Positions 52,952 to 61,613 of a stretch of DNA of 64,000 nt are shown one piece after another. The stretch is from Pelagibacterium sp. 26DY04 (lineage in GTDB: Bacteria; Pseudomonadota; Alphaproteobacteria; Rhizobiales; Devosiaceae). Location of the stretch: contig NZ_CP101731.1 of the NCBI RefSeq assembly GCF_031202305.1, positions 3,474,501 through 3,538,500 on the forward strand. Direction: 5' to 3'. The notes below the pieces were generated by a model. It was not told the origin of the DNA, did no database searches, and saw only the letters and a program-made list of their open reading frames with translations. Within the stretch, counting starts at the first letter, position 1. Every line of letters starts with the position of its first letter. The translations under genes were made by a program, and so were the position numbers.

Positions 52952-53596
52952 CTAGAAGTGGAAGTTGAGGCCCGCGCGCACCGTGTGGATGTCGCTGTCC
53001 ACGTCATAGGCGCCGACCTCGACATCGGAGAACCCGACATAAAGATATTCGCCGCGCAGCGAGATATTGTCGGTGACCATGGCTTCCACGCCCGCGCCGG
53101 CGGCCAGGCCCACGCCATATTCGGTCTCCTCTTCACCCCCATCGAGCTCATAGCCCAGCTCGCCGAAAGCGACACCGGCCGTGACATAAGGCATGAAAGT
53201 GCCCATATCGGCGCCCAGGCGAGCCCGCACGGTGCCGAAATGGTTGAGACCGGCATCGACGTCGACGCCACCCACAGTCTCGTCCCACTTGATGTCGGAG
53301 AACTGGTAGTCGCCTTCCACACCGACAATCATGCCGCCGGCATTCCAGTTGTAGCCGACCTGGGCGCCGCCCAGCCAGCCTTCGAGTTCATCGCTGTCGA
53401 TGGCCCCGGCGTCGAATTCACCCCAGCCATAGCCGCCATTGATACCGGCATAGAACCCGTCCCAGACGCTCGAATTGTCGACCACGGGAACGTATGGGGT
53501 GGGCGCAGGGGCCGGCACGCCGATCGGATCGGCAGCCATCGCCGGCCCGGCGGCGGCGAAAAGCGCAATGGCGGAAAGGGCAGCAAGCTTATTCAT
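52952..53596 (-). CDS. outer membrane beta-barrel protein (Omp25/porin-like)
   Basis: The 214-residue protein has a Sec signal (MNKLAALSAIALFAAAGPAMA) and then an eight-strand barrel pattern: DGFYAGINGGYGWG, GAQVGYNWNAGGMIVGVEGD, and a terminal Phe (VRAGLNFHF), the outer-membrane signal. It resembles the Omp25/Omp31 group of rhizobia and Brucella. Strong terminator downstream. Confidence 0.92.
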   Translation of the reverse strand: MNKLAALSAIALFAAAGPAMAADPIGVPAPAPTPYVPVVDNSSVWDGFYAGINGGYGWGEFDAGAIDSDELEGWLGGAQVGYNWNAGGMIVGVEGDYQFSDIKWDETVGGVDVDAGLNHFGTVRARLGADMGTFMPYVTAGVAFGELGYELDGGEEETEYGVGLAAGAGVEAMVTDNISLRGEYLYVGFSDVEVGAYDVDSDIHTVRAGLNFHF

Positions 53597-53989
53597 CGGA
53601 GAACTCCATTTTTAACCGCCCCCGGTTTCGCCCATCTCCATTGCGGCAAGATTGCGGCTCCGACGCCTCAATACGGCCGTGACCTTTTTGCATCGCTCGC
53701 CGCCCCCTCGTCGTCTTCGTCCCCGGCGAGCAGCACTTCCCCGGCTATGGCGTTCTTTCGGAGAGCACCACCCTCCCTTCGTCGTCTTCGGGCTTGACCC
53801 GGAGACCCGCAAGGCTCCCCCACCCGCATCGGAAGTGCGTCCCCAAACCTCTCCCGCACACCGGGCAACGCTGCGGATTGTCGGGTCAAGCCCGACAATG
53901 ACGACGGCGAGGAGATGCACCTCGCCCCACCCCTCTATCATCCCGGAATTCACCCCCAAAAATCCGGCAACAGCACCAGCCAACAAATC
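53597..53989. repeat. 393-bp gap with inverted-repeat element
   Basis: No gene. At 53779-53911 is the second copy of the element at 48706-48840: arms CTTCGGGCTTGACCCG and CGGGTCAAGCCCG about 80 bp apart, with outer ends CGTCGTC and GACGACG. A CATCCCGGAATTC remnant lies near 53939. Confidence 0.75.
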
Positions 53990-54547
53990 CTAAGGCAGCG
54001 GATCGAACAGATACCGCTCCAGCGTCCCCCCCACCATCGCCCGGATCGTCTCGCGTGAGATATGCTCCCCCGTCAGCCCCAGCACATAGCGCGCATAGGC
54101 CAGCCCCAGGATCTGCGTCGCGATCAGCGCCGCGCGCTCGCGCGCCCGCTCCGCCCCCGCGATGCTTTCAACCGCCCGCAAGATCTGCCCGGCGAAGATC
54201 GAACGGATGCGCGCCGCCGCCTCCGCATTGGTCGCCGCGGTGCGGATCAGCACCCGCAGCAGATCGTCGGTCTCCTCTCCCTCCCAGCGGCGGAAGAAGT
54301 GCGCCGCCAGCGCCTGCCCCACCTCCGCCCGCTCAACCCCGGCGAGATCGGGCAACTCGAGATCGATCGACACCGCCTCGGCGAAAAGCTGCTCCTTGCC
54401 GCCGAAATAGCGGTTGATCAGCGCCTGGTTCACCCCCGCCTCCGCCGCGATCTGGCGCACCGTGGTACGCTCATAGCCATGCTCGGAAAAGGCCTGCCGC
54501 GCCGCCGCCACCAGCCGCGCCCGCGTCGCCTGTGCATCGCGCCCCAT
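53990..54547 (-). CDS. TetR-family transcriptional regulator
   Basis: ATG 54547 (GGAGA upstream) gives 185 residues. The helix-turn-helix is TTVRQIAAEAGVNQALINRYF (about residues 28-47), the rest a TetR ligand domain with Ala-rich helices. It diverges from the flavin monooxygenase gene and very likely represses it. Confidence 0.9.
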   Translation of the reverse strand: MGRDAQATRARLVAAARQAFSEHGYERTTVRQIAAEAGVNQALINRYFGGKEQLFAEAVSIDLELPDLAGVERAEVGQALAAHFFRRWEGEETDDLLRVLIRTAATNAEAAARIRSIFAGQILRAVESIAGAERARERAALIATQILGLAYARYVLGLTGEHISRETIRAMVGGTLERYLFDPLP

Positions 54548-54561
54548 CACATCTCCCGCCA

Positions 54562-54618
54562 TCATGTAAACATGTGTTGACTTATGCCGTCACGCGACAT
54601 AAGTAAACGCTTGCTTAC
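54562..54618. promoter_or_regulatory. divergent TetR/monooxygenase control region with palindromes
   Basis: CATGT-AA-ACATG lies at 54563-54574 and a 16-bp palindrome GTAAACGCTTGCTTAC at 54603-54618 (six of eight pairs match). TTGACT at 54577-54582 can serve as -35 of the monooxygenase gene; its -10 is not clear. The second palindrome lies near the expected start point and is a good candidate TetR site. Confidence 0.45.
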
Positions 54619-54643
54619 AAACTGACAAGGGAAACCACCCCCG

Positions 54644-55789
54644 ATGCCTTCCCTCTCCACGGACGTGCTGATCGTCGGCGCCGGCCCGGCTGGCCTTGCC
54701 ACGGCCATTGGCCTAGCCCAGCGCGGCATCGATTTTCTGATCGTCGATGCCCTGCCGCAAGCTCAGAACACCTCCCGCGCCGCCGTCATCCACGCCGCCA
54801 CGCTCGAGGCCGCTCGCGCCCTCGGCGTCACCGAAACGCTGGTCGCCCAGGGCATCAAGGTGCCCCATTTCCGCGTCCGCGACCGCGACAGCGTGCTGCT
54901 CGCCACCGATTTCTCGCGCCTCTCCACCCCCACACCCTATGCCCTGATGATCCCCCAGGACGAGAGCGAACAGATCCTCATCGCCCGCCTTGCCGAACTC
55001 GGCCACGCCGTCCGCCGCCCCGCCCGCCTCACCGCGCTGGATATCGCAGCGGACGGAGTCCGCGCCACCTGCCAAACCGCCGATGGCGAACTGGAGATCG
55101 CGGCGCGCTACGTCGTTGGCGCCGATGGCGAAAAGAGCCTGGTGCGCAGCGCCGCCGGCATCGATTTCCCCGGCCACACCTATGGCTCGTTCCTCCTGGC
55201 CGATATGCGCATGGATTGGCCGATCGCAAAATCAGAGGTGACGCTGTTCTTTTCGGGCGCCGGCACCCTGGTCGTCGCTCCCATGTCGAACGATCGCTAC
55301 CGCGTCGTCGCCCAATTGCCCGACGCCCCTTCCGTGCCCACCCTGGCCGATGTCCAAGCCGTCATCGCCGCCCGCGGCCCCCGCTCGGGCGTAAAATTGC
55401 GCGAACTCCTCTGGGGCTCGCGCTTCAAGGTCCACCACAAGCTCGCCGACACCTTCCACAAGGGCCCGGTACTGCTGGTGGGCGATGCCGCCCACGTCCA
55501 CAGCCCCGCCGGCGGCCAGGGCATGAACCTTGGCCTGCGCGACGCCGTCGCCCTGGGCCAGGCCCTTGCCGACGCCCTCCAATCCGGCTCGGCATCCCCC
55601 CTCGAAACCTACAGCTCCACCCGCCGCCCCGCCGCCTCCCGCGTCCTCGACCTGACCGACCGCCTCACCCGCATCGCCACCCTCTCCAACCCAACATTGC
55701 GCTGGCTCCGCAACCGCCTGATCGGGGCCGCCGGGGCATTGCCGGCGGTTCGATCACGCGCGGCACGGACGTTGGCGGGGTTTGAGTGA
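54644..55789 (+). CDS. FAD-dependent aromatic monooxygenase-type oxidoreductase
   Basis: The 381-residue protein has the PHBH fold: FAD loop GAGPAGLATAIGLAQRG (residues 10-26), DG motif VGADGEKSLVR and GDAAHVHSPAGGQGMNLGLRD. It lacks the long C-terminal thioredoxin-like domain of the larger phenol hydroxylases. NAD(P)H-dependent hydroxylation of an aromatic or antibiotic-like compound is likely. TetR control suggests response to a small toxic molecule. Confidence 0.9.
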   Translation: MPSLSTDVLIVGAGPAGLATAIGLAQRGIDFLIVDALPQAQNTSRAAVIHAATLEAARALGVTETLVAQGIKVPHFRVRDRDSVLLATDFSRLSTPTPYALMIPQDESEQILIARLAELGHAVRRPARLTALDIAADGVRATCQTADGELEIAARYVVGADGEKSLVRSAAGIDFPGHTYGSFLLADMRMDWPIAKSEVTLFFSGAGTLVVAPMSNDRYRVVAQLPDAPSVPTLADVQAVIAARGPRSGVKLRELLWGSRFKVHHKLADTFHKGPVLLVGDAAHVHSPAGGQGMNLGLRDAVALGQALADALQSGSASPLETYSSTRRPAASRVLDLTDRLTRIATLSNPTLRWLRNRLIGAAGALPAVRSRAARTLAGFE

Positions 55790-55946
55790 GGGAACTGCGT
55801 TGCCATTAATCGCTGTCAGGTCGGCGGAACACTACGTCGATCCACTTTGGTGAGGCGTCCGACCAGGCCAGATCTATTTGCCTCTAGCGGAATTTTGAGT
55901 ATGTCTCTTCGACACTTCTCGCTCATGGGAAGTGCGAAGGTGATTT

Positions 55947-57407
55947 ATGAATCCGGCAAACCCGCAACGCCTCATCGATCTGATCGACGACCTAATTAGG
56001 AAGGGTGAAGTCTCATGGGTTGAATTCAAGCTGAACAATGCCGATCCCGAGATGATAGGGCCTAGGATTGCAGCGATTTCGAATGCCGCACGCCTAGCCG
56101 GACAGCAGACCGGATTTATGTTGTGGGGTATTTCCGATGCGCCTGCCAAGGTCGTTGGAACAACTTTCAACCCTGAGAGTGACTGCGTTGGTAATCAGGT
56201 TCTTTCGTTCTGGTTGGCCCGACAGCTCGTCCCTTCAATAGCATTTCAGTTCCACAGGGTTAGGCATCCCGACGGAGAAGTAGTCGTGTTGGAGATACCG
56301 GCTGCGACTTCGGCGCCAGTGGCGTTCAAGAATGTTGCCTATCTGCGGATCGGCAGCGCTACCCCTAAGCTAACTGATTACCCGGAGCGATATCAGTCGC
56401 TACTCAGTGCACTGCGCCCCTACGCTTGGGAACACGGCATCGCGCTTCAGTACGTCACATCAGACGACGTATTTAACCTGCTAGACTACGCACAGTATTT
56501 TCGTCTGACGAAGCAGCCACTGCCAGACAATAGGATGGGGATACTTGACCGATTGAAAGCCGATCAGCTCATAGCCGAGGATGTGGGTGGCCGATGGAAC
56601 ATTACTAATCTAGGCGCGATTCTGTTCGCGGTGGACTTGACGCAGTTCTCTCAGTCGCTTGCGCGCAAGGGAGTGCGCTTTATTGGCTATGGCGGGACGA
56701 ACAAGGCAACTCCGGTCAGCCACAGGCAGGACGGCAAGCGCGGGTATGCCGCTGGATTTGAGGGATTGATCAGCTATATAAACGGTCTTCTGCCGCGGAA
56801 CGAGCATATCGGACAGGCGTTGCGCGTGGAACATCCCTTGTTTCCGGAATTGGCAATTCGTGAGCTCGTGGCGAACGCCCTGATTCATCAGGATTTGACA
56901 ATTACCGGCGCGGGACCGCAGATAGAGATGTTTTCGGATCGAATTGAGATCACAAATCCTGGCGCGCCTTTGGTTATGCCTGAGCGCATGATCGACTTAC
57001 CACCCCGGTCGCGCAATGAGGCCATGGCGTCATTGATGCGCCGAATGGGGCTTTGCGAAGAACAGGGGAGCGGACTAGACAAGGTCATTGCCGAGGCCGA
57101 AATTTTTCAATTGCCCGCCCCGCTTTTTAGAGCCAGCGACGATTCCCTGCAAGTTGTACTCTATGGACCCAGAACCTTCGCCCAGATGACCCCAGACGAG
57201 CGTGTGCGCGCCTGCTATCAACATGCTGTCCTTAAGTTTATTAGCGGCGAGCGCATGAAAAACGCCTCCCTCTGTGACCGCTTTGGCATTGCCAAACAAA
57301 ACGCAGCGCAGGCCTCACAGGTGATAAATTTAGCTATTCAGCAGGGGTTGATTAAACCTGCGGACTTGGAACACCCTCGTTCAGGCTATGTTCCATACTG
57401 GGCTTGA
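55947..57407 (+). CDS. AlbA_2 (Schlafen-like) and HATPase_c_4 protein, probably acquired
   Basis: The 486-residue protein has an N-terminal AlbA_2/Schlafen-type domain (residues 12-140; WVEFKLNN, VVLEIPAATSAPVAFK and AYLRIGSATPKL) and a RecG C-terminal-like GHKL ATPase region around 300-400, with N310 in IRELVANALIHQD and the ring FSDRIEITNPG. A winged helix-turn-helix follows near 455. Base composition is clearly lower in GC and codon use less biased than neighbours. Such genes behave as accessory regulators or defence-related genes; function here unknown. Confidence 0.85.
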   Translation: MNPANPQRLIDLIDDLIRKGEVSWVEFKLNNADPEMIGPRIAAISNAARLAGQQTGFMLWGISDAPAKVVGTTFNPESDCVGNQVLSFWLARQLVPSIAFQFHRVRHPDGEVVVLEIPAATSAPVAFKNVAYLRIGSATPKLTDYPERYQSLLSALRPYAWEHGIALQYVTSDDVFNLLDYAQYFRLTKQPLPDNRMGILDRLKADQLIAEDVGGRWNITNLGAILFAVDLTQFSQSLARKGVRFIGYGGTNKATPVSHRQDGKRGYAAGFEGLISYINGLLPRNEHIGQALRVEHPLFPELAIRELVANALIHQDLTITGAGPQIEMFSDRIEITNPGAPLVMPERMIDLPPRSRNEAMASLMRRMGLCEEQGSGLDKVIAEAEIFQLPAPLFRASDDSLQVVLYGPRTFAQMTPDERVRACYQHAVLKFISGERMKNASLCDRFGIAKQNAAQASQVINLAIQQGLIKPADLEHPRSGYVPYWA

Positions 57408-57525
57408 TTCTTGATCGGGTATTGATTTCCATCTAAATCCGCACATACTCGCGATAGATAAGTTGTTGTTTTTCAAAGCGTTAAGCAGGTCGAATCCAGA
57501 GAAAATTTCTTGATCGGGTTTTGAT
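57408..57525. repeat. two 19-bp direct repeats after the AlbA_2 gene
   Basis: TTCTTGATCGGGTATTGAT at 57408-57426 and TTCTTGATCGGGTTTTGAT at 57507-57525 differ at one base and are 99 bp apart. The first starts at the last bases of the gene's 3' flank. They may mark insertion or recombination at the edge of the acquired segment. Confidence 0.6.
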
Positions 57526-57627
57526 CGACGTTCTGAGGCTCACTCGCAGCGCTTAACCTCTAGCGGTCTGACACCCAGAATACTGCCCTCTTGGCCTAAC
57601 CTGCCCGTTTCCCCCCCCCGCCGCCCC

Positions 57628-58221
57628 TTACCCCTCCTTGCTCGCCCCCGTATTCTTCCCCGGCTCCCAGAGCACGTCCTTGGCCCCATTCCCGTTGGCC
57701 ACCCGGCCGAGCACGAACAGCAGATCCGAGAGCCGGTTGAGGTAGCGGATGGTTTCCGGCCCCAGTTCGGGCTCGGCGCGTTTGAGGCTCACGCACACCC
57801 GCTCGGCCCGCCGCGTAATGGTCCGCGCCAGGTGCAGCGCCGCCGAAAGCGGGGTGCCGCCGGGGAGGACGAAGGATTTGAGCGGTTCGAGCGCCTCGTT
57901 GAACCTGTCGATCTGCCCTTCCAGCCATTCGACCTGCGCCGGCGTGATCCTCAGCGCCTTATAGGCCCGCCCCTCGTCGCTTCCCGGCGTCGCGAGGTCC
58001 GACCCCAGATCGAAAAGATCGTTCTGGATGCGCGCCAGCGCGTGGTCCACCCGCGCCATGTCCTTGCTGTGCAGCCGCGCCAGCCCGATCGCCGCATTGG
58101 CCTCGTCCACGGTGCCATAGGCCTCGACGCGCAAATCGTCCTTTGCCCGCCGCGGCCCATCCACCAGCCCCGTCGTCCCGTCATCGCCGGTCTTTGTGTA
58201 AATCTTGTTGAGCTTGACCAT
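57628..58221 (-). CDS. pduO: cob(I)yrinic acid a,c-diamide adenosyltransferase, PduO type
   Basis: The 197-residue protein begins MVKLNKIYTKTGDDGTTGLV, the ATP-binding P-loop-like start of PduO, and has FVLPGGTPLSAALHLARTIT, RRAERVCV and LNRLSDLLFVLGR. It attaches adenosyl to cobalamin. The downstream small membrane protein on the same strand is often adjacent in related genomes. Confidence 0.94.
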   Translation of the reverse strand: MVKLNKIYTKTGDDGTTGLVDGPRRAKDDLRVEAYGTVDEANAAIGLARLHSKDMARVDHALARIQNDLFDLGSDLATPGSDEGRAYKALRITPAQVEWLEGQIDRFNEALEPLKSFVLPGGTPLSAALHLARTITRRAERVCVSLKRAEPELGPETIRYLNRLSDLLFVLGRVANGNGAKDVLWEPGKNTGASKEG

Positions 58222-58520
58222 CTCACAACCACGTTTCTGCTTTGGGCCGCCTCAGCGCACCCCTCATCCGACCCGGCTTCGCCGGCCCGTCATTCGAGTA
58301 TAACTCTCATGGCCTTCTTGCCTCCAATCGTGCCACCGGCACGATTGGCCAAAGGACGGCTCGAAGTCTCCCACCAGGGGAAAAGGGTGGGTCCCTTGGC
58401 AGCGTTGAGCTTAATTACAGCGCTCCCCACAAGAGCCCCCTTCTCCCCTGGTGGGAGAAGGGCCGGGGATGAGGGGGGCTCAGCCTATCGGCACCAGCCG
58501 GAGCATGAACTCTCCCAACG
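58222..58520. repeat. 299-bp gap with dispersed hairpin repeats (copy C)
   Basis: Copy C of the larger element is at 58257-58388, with hairpins CCGGCTTCGCCGG near 58272 and CAATCGTGCC/GGCACGATTG near 58325. Then the CTTCTCCCCTGGTGGGAGAAG unit at about 58441-58461 faces CTCCCACCAGGGG near 58370, so the two can pair over a loop. Confidence 0.8.
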
Positions 58521-58730
58521 TCAACCGCCACTGCCACCTTGGGGCCCAAAGAAGAACAGCGCCGCCATCAGCAACGCCACCGCGATCGCCTGCATGATCA
58601 CCCGCGCCCGCATCAGCTTCTGGCTCGTGTTCCCCGATCCGCCCTTGAACATGTTCCACAGCCCCATGAACAGGATGACCGTCGTGGCCCCAATGGCGAG
58701 AATGATGAGGATGTTTGTTGCCGCTTGCAT
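58521..58730 (-). CDS. HIG1-like twin transmembrane small protein
   Basis: The 69-residue protein has two membrane helices (about 5-24 and 46-62) joined by a short basic loop MFKGGSGNTSQKLMRARVIM, and a Gly-rich end. The MRARVxxQ motif fits HIG1-domain/'twin transmembrane' proteins linked with respiratory supercomplexes. Adjacent to pduO on the same strand. Confidence 0.82.
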   Translation of the reverse strand: MQAATNILIILAIGATTVILFMGLWNMFKGGSGNTSQKLMRARVIMQAIAVALLMAALFFFGPQGGSGG

Positions 58731-58766
58731 GGCACCGCTTTCGTCTTTTTCGTTCAGCCTGTTCTA

Positions 58767-59699
58767 TCAGCCCGAACGGGAATTGGCATTTGCCGCATTT
58801 CGCCGCGCGCTCTTTTTCAGCCAGTTGCCCATCAGTTCCCCCAGCCGGTCGTAAACCGCCCTGATGCGCCGCGCCGTGTGCAGTTCGCGATGGCAGGTGA
58901 GCCACACTTCGAGCGGCGGGATGGCGAGGTTGAGCGCGATCGGCATCATGCCGTCGGTCTGGCGGATAATGTTTGCCTGCGCGAAACCGATCCCCAGCCC
59001 GGCCCGCATCATCTCCCAGGTGGCGCTCTGGCTGTCGCAGCGGAACGCGAAATCGGAGCGCTTGAGGTTGAACCCCAGCCGCTGCGCCGCAGCGATCAAA
59101 AGCTCGGATCGGTCGAACCCGATAAGATCGTGCTCCAGCAGGTCCTCCACCGTCCTGGGCGTCCCCCGCCGTTTCAAATAGCCTTGATGCGCGCAAGCCA
59201 CGATCGCCGTCTCCCCCAGCTTGCGGGTGATCAGATCCCCTTGCGTGGGCCGGAACATGCGCACCGCGATATCGGCTTCGCGCAGCAACAGGTTCCCCGC
59301 CGAATCGGTGGGCACGATCTCGAAATCGATGGCCGGGAATTCGATCCGCAAGACCCGCAGCATCCGGGGCAGCACGTAATGGGCGATGATCACGCTCGCC
59401 GTGATCCTGACGCTCCCCGACAATTCGCTCGAGGTTCCCGCCACATGCAGTTCCGCCTCCGCGATCGCTTCGACCGCCCGCCGGATCGGCTCGTAGGCGG
59501 CGAGCCCCAATTCGGTCGGGGTCAGTCCGGCCACGCCGCGCTCGAACAGCTTGGTCCCGAGCGTGAATTCGAGCGCCTCGATATGCCGCCCGATCGTGGG
59601 CTGGGAGGAGCCGAGCGCCCGCGCCGCTTTCGACAGCGATCCATGCTCGGCCACCGCCGCAAAACTGCGCCACAGGGTCCAATCGGTCATCGTATTCAT
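58767..59699 (-). CDS. LysR-family transcriptional regulator
   Basis: The 310-residue protein has an N-terminal winged helix with SLSKAARALGSSQPTIGRHI (residues about 20-39) and a LysR effector domain (FERGVAGLTPTELGLAAYEP at its linker). It diverges from the NAD-dependent epimerase gene with a 118-bp gap, the typical arrangement for controlling that gene. Confidence 0.92.
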   Translation of the reverse strand: MNTMTDWTLWRSFAAVAEHGSLSKAARALGSSQPTIGRHIEALEFTLGTKLFERGVAGLTPTELGLAAYEPIRRAVEAIAEAELHVAGTSSELSGSVRITASVIIAHYVLPRMLRVLRIEFPAIDFEIVPTDSAGNLLLREADIAVRMFRPTQGDLITRKLGETAIVACAHQGYLKRRGTPRTVEDLLEHDLIGFDRSELLIAAAQRLGFNLKRSDFAFRCDSQSATWEMMRAGLGIGFAQANIIRQTDGMMPIALNLAIPPLEVWLTCHRELHTARRIRAVYDRLGELMGNWLKKSARRNAANANSRSG

Positions 59700-59817
59700 T
59701 TCTGAATATCCCGTACACGCGTTTTGCTAATCGTCATCTGAATATGAATGGACGAGATTGCCGTCACGCACAAGCGTGTCGGCAAGCATAAACACATTCG
59801 CCAACAGGAGCCTCAAC

Positions 59818-60759
59818 ATGCCGTTCAATACCATAACCATCCTGGGCATCACGGGCGGCATCGGTTACGCCTCCGCCCAGGCCTTTCTCAAAGCCGGCTG
59901 GCGCGTCAAAGGCTTTGCCCGCGCCAACCGCCACCCCATCCAAGGCATTGAATTTATTGCCGGAAACACGGAAAGCCTCGACGATCTCAAAGCCGCCACC
60001 GCCGGTTCGGACGTCGTCCTCAACGGCCTCAATCTCCCCTACCACCAATGGGGCAACGGCGCCGCCGAAAATCTCCTCTCCCGCGTCATCGCCGCAAGTG
60101 CTGGAAAAACAATGCTTTTTCCCGGCAATATCTACAATTACGCCGCTACCGACCGCATCATCGCCCCCACCACCCCCCAACGCCCCCAGACCTATCGCGG
60201 CGAGATCCGGCAGCGCATGGAAGCCATGCTCGAATCGGCAGCAAAATCAGGCGATCTGCAGGCCATCATCCTGCGCGCCGGCAACTTCTACGGCCATCCT
60301 TTCGGCGGCGATTTCTTCGCTCATCTCATCCTGCGCGAGGCCGAAAAGAACCGCATCTGCCTCAATTCCAGGCGCGAAACCGCCAATGCCTGGGCCTATC
60401 TGCCCGACATTGCCAAGGCCTTCGTCGCCCTGGCCGAGCGCCGGCAAGACTTTGGAAATTTTGAGACTTTTCACTTCGCCGGACATCTGGCGACGCCCAA
60501 CCAGACCTTCGCCGCGGTGCAAAAAGCGGTGCCCGACCGCCGGCTCAAGCAGACCAGCTATCCTTGGCCGCTGCTCAAGGCCATCGGCCTCTTCAATCCA
60601 CTTATCCACGGCCTGGTCGAGATGCGGTATATTTGGGACAACGAAATCGGCTTGAAGGACGAAAGGCTCGAAAACATCCTGGGCGAAAATTTCGGCACGA
60701 CGCACGAGCAGGCGATCGCCGAAGTGGTGCGGCCCTATTTCGCCAGCAAGGCGGCTTAA
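59818..60759 (+). CDS. NAD(P)-binding atypical SDR (epimerase/NmrA-like)
   Basis: ATG 59818, after AGGAG at 59806-59810, gives 313 residues. ITILGITGGIGYASAQAFLK is the cofactor loop; FPGNIYNYA and ILRAGNFYGHPFGGDF follow the extended SDR fold. There is no canonical Tyr-x3-Lys at the usual place, so it may be a redox sensor or an atypical reductase. Its stop codon overlaps the convergent gluQ stop (TTAA). Confidence 0.85.
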   Translation: MPFNTITILGITGGIGYASAQAFLKAGWRVKGFARANRHPIQGIEFIAGNTESLDDLKAATAGSDVVLNGLNLPYHQWGNGAAENLLSRVIAASAGKTMLFPGNIYNYAATDRIIAPTTPQRPQTYRGEIRQRMEAMLESAAKSGDLQAIILRAGNFYGHPFGGDFFAHLILREAEKNRICLNSRRETANAWAYLPDIAKAFVALAERRQDFGNFETFHFAGHLATPNQTFAAVQKAVPDRRLKQTSYPWPLLKAIGLFNPLIHGLVEMRYIWDNEIGLKDERLENILGENFGTTHEQAIAEVVRPYFASKAA

Positions 60760-61613
60760 AAGCCGAGCTGGGCGCGAATATCCTCCGGCGTGATGCCAAG
60801 GGCCCGCAAGCTGGCAAGGCTCTCCGATCCCCGCGATTTGGAGAGCTTTTCGGCGTCTTCCCCCACAATGAGCGTGTGGTGGGTGTAGATCGGGCTTTCC
60901 ATCTTGAGCAGCGCCTGGAGCAGCACGTGGATGTCGGTGGCGGCATAAAGGTCCATGCCGCGCGTCACATGCGTTACGCCCTGTATCGCGTCATCGATGA
61001 CGACCGACAGGTGGTAGCTGGTGGGCGTGTCCTTGCGTACGATCACCACATCTCCCCACCGCCCCGGATCGGCCGGTCGGAATACGGGTTTATCCTTAGG
61101 GGTCGGCATCGCCTCGAAAATTGAAATTTCTTTTGTTTTTTCAATGGCTTGATTCATATCAAGCCGCCATTGCACTGGCCGTCCGGCCCGCAGATTCTCC
61201 ATCTTCTGATCGGCGGAAAGATGCCGGCACGTCCCCGGATAAAGCGGCGCCCCATCCGGATCGGTCCGCCTCCCGCTCGCCGCCCGGATCTCGGCCCGCG
61301 AGCAAAAGCACGGATAAATCAAGCCCTTGGCCCGAAGCTGATCGGCCGCCGCCCTGTAATCGTCGAAATGCTGCGATTGAATGCGCACCGGCTCGGGCCA
61401 TGAAAGCCCCAGCCATTTGAGATCCTCAAACACCGCCGCGACAAATTCGGGTCGACACCGCACCGTATCGATGTCCTCGATCCGCAGCAGCATCACCCCG
61501 CCCATCGCCTTGGCCCAACGCGCGGTATAGAGCGCCGAATAAGCATGCCCCAGATGCAGAAGCCCGTTCGGGCTTGGCGCGAAGCGGAAAATCGGTAGAG
61601 ATGAAAGAGACAT
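60756..61613 (-). CDS. gluQ: glutamyl-Q tRNA(Asp) synthetase
   Basis: ATG 61613 gives 285 residues. FAPSPNGLLHLGHAYSALY holds the HIGH-type motif and KLSKSRGS the KMSKS loop. CFCSRAEI and the later YPGTCRHL supply zinc cysteines, a GluQ trait. It lacks the anticodon-binding domain of GluRS. It attaches glutamate to queuosine of tRNA-Asp. Its start ATG overlaps the alkA ATG on the other strand (CATG at 61611-61614). Confidence 0.94.
   Translation of the reverse strand: MSLSSLPIFRFAPSPNGLLHLGHAYSALYTARWAKAMGGVMLLRIEDIDTVRCRPEFVAAVFEDLKWLGLSWPEPVRIQSQHFDDYRAAADQLRAKGLIYPCFCSRAEIRAASGRRTDPDGAPLYPGTCRHLSADQKMENLRAGRPVQWRLDMNQAIEKTKEISIFEAMPTPKDKPVFRPADPGRWGDVVIVRKDTPTSYHLSVVIDDAIQGVTHVTRGMDLYAATDIHVLLQALLKMESPIYTHHTLIVGEDAEKLSKSRGSESLASLRALGITPEDIRAQLGF

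Noticed and set aside
53612-53986. 124-codon minus-strand frame before the TetR gene
   Set aside because: It translates the inverted-repeat element, with no start signal or family match.
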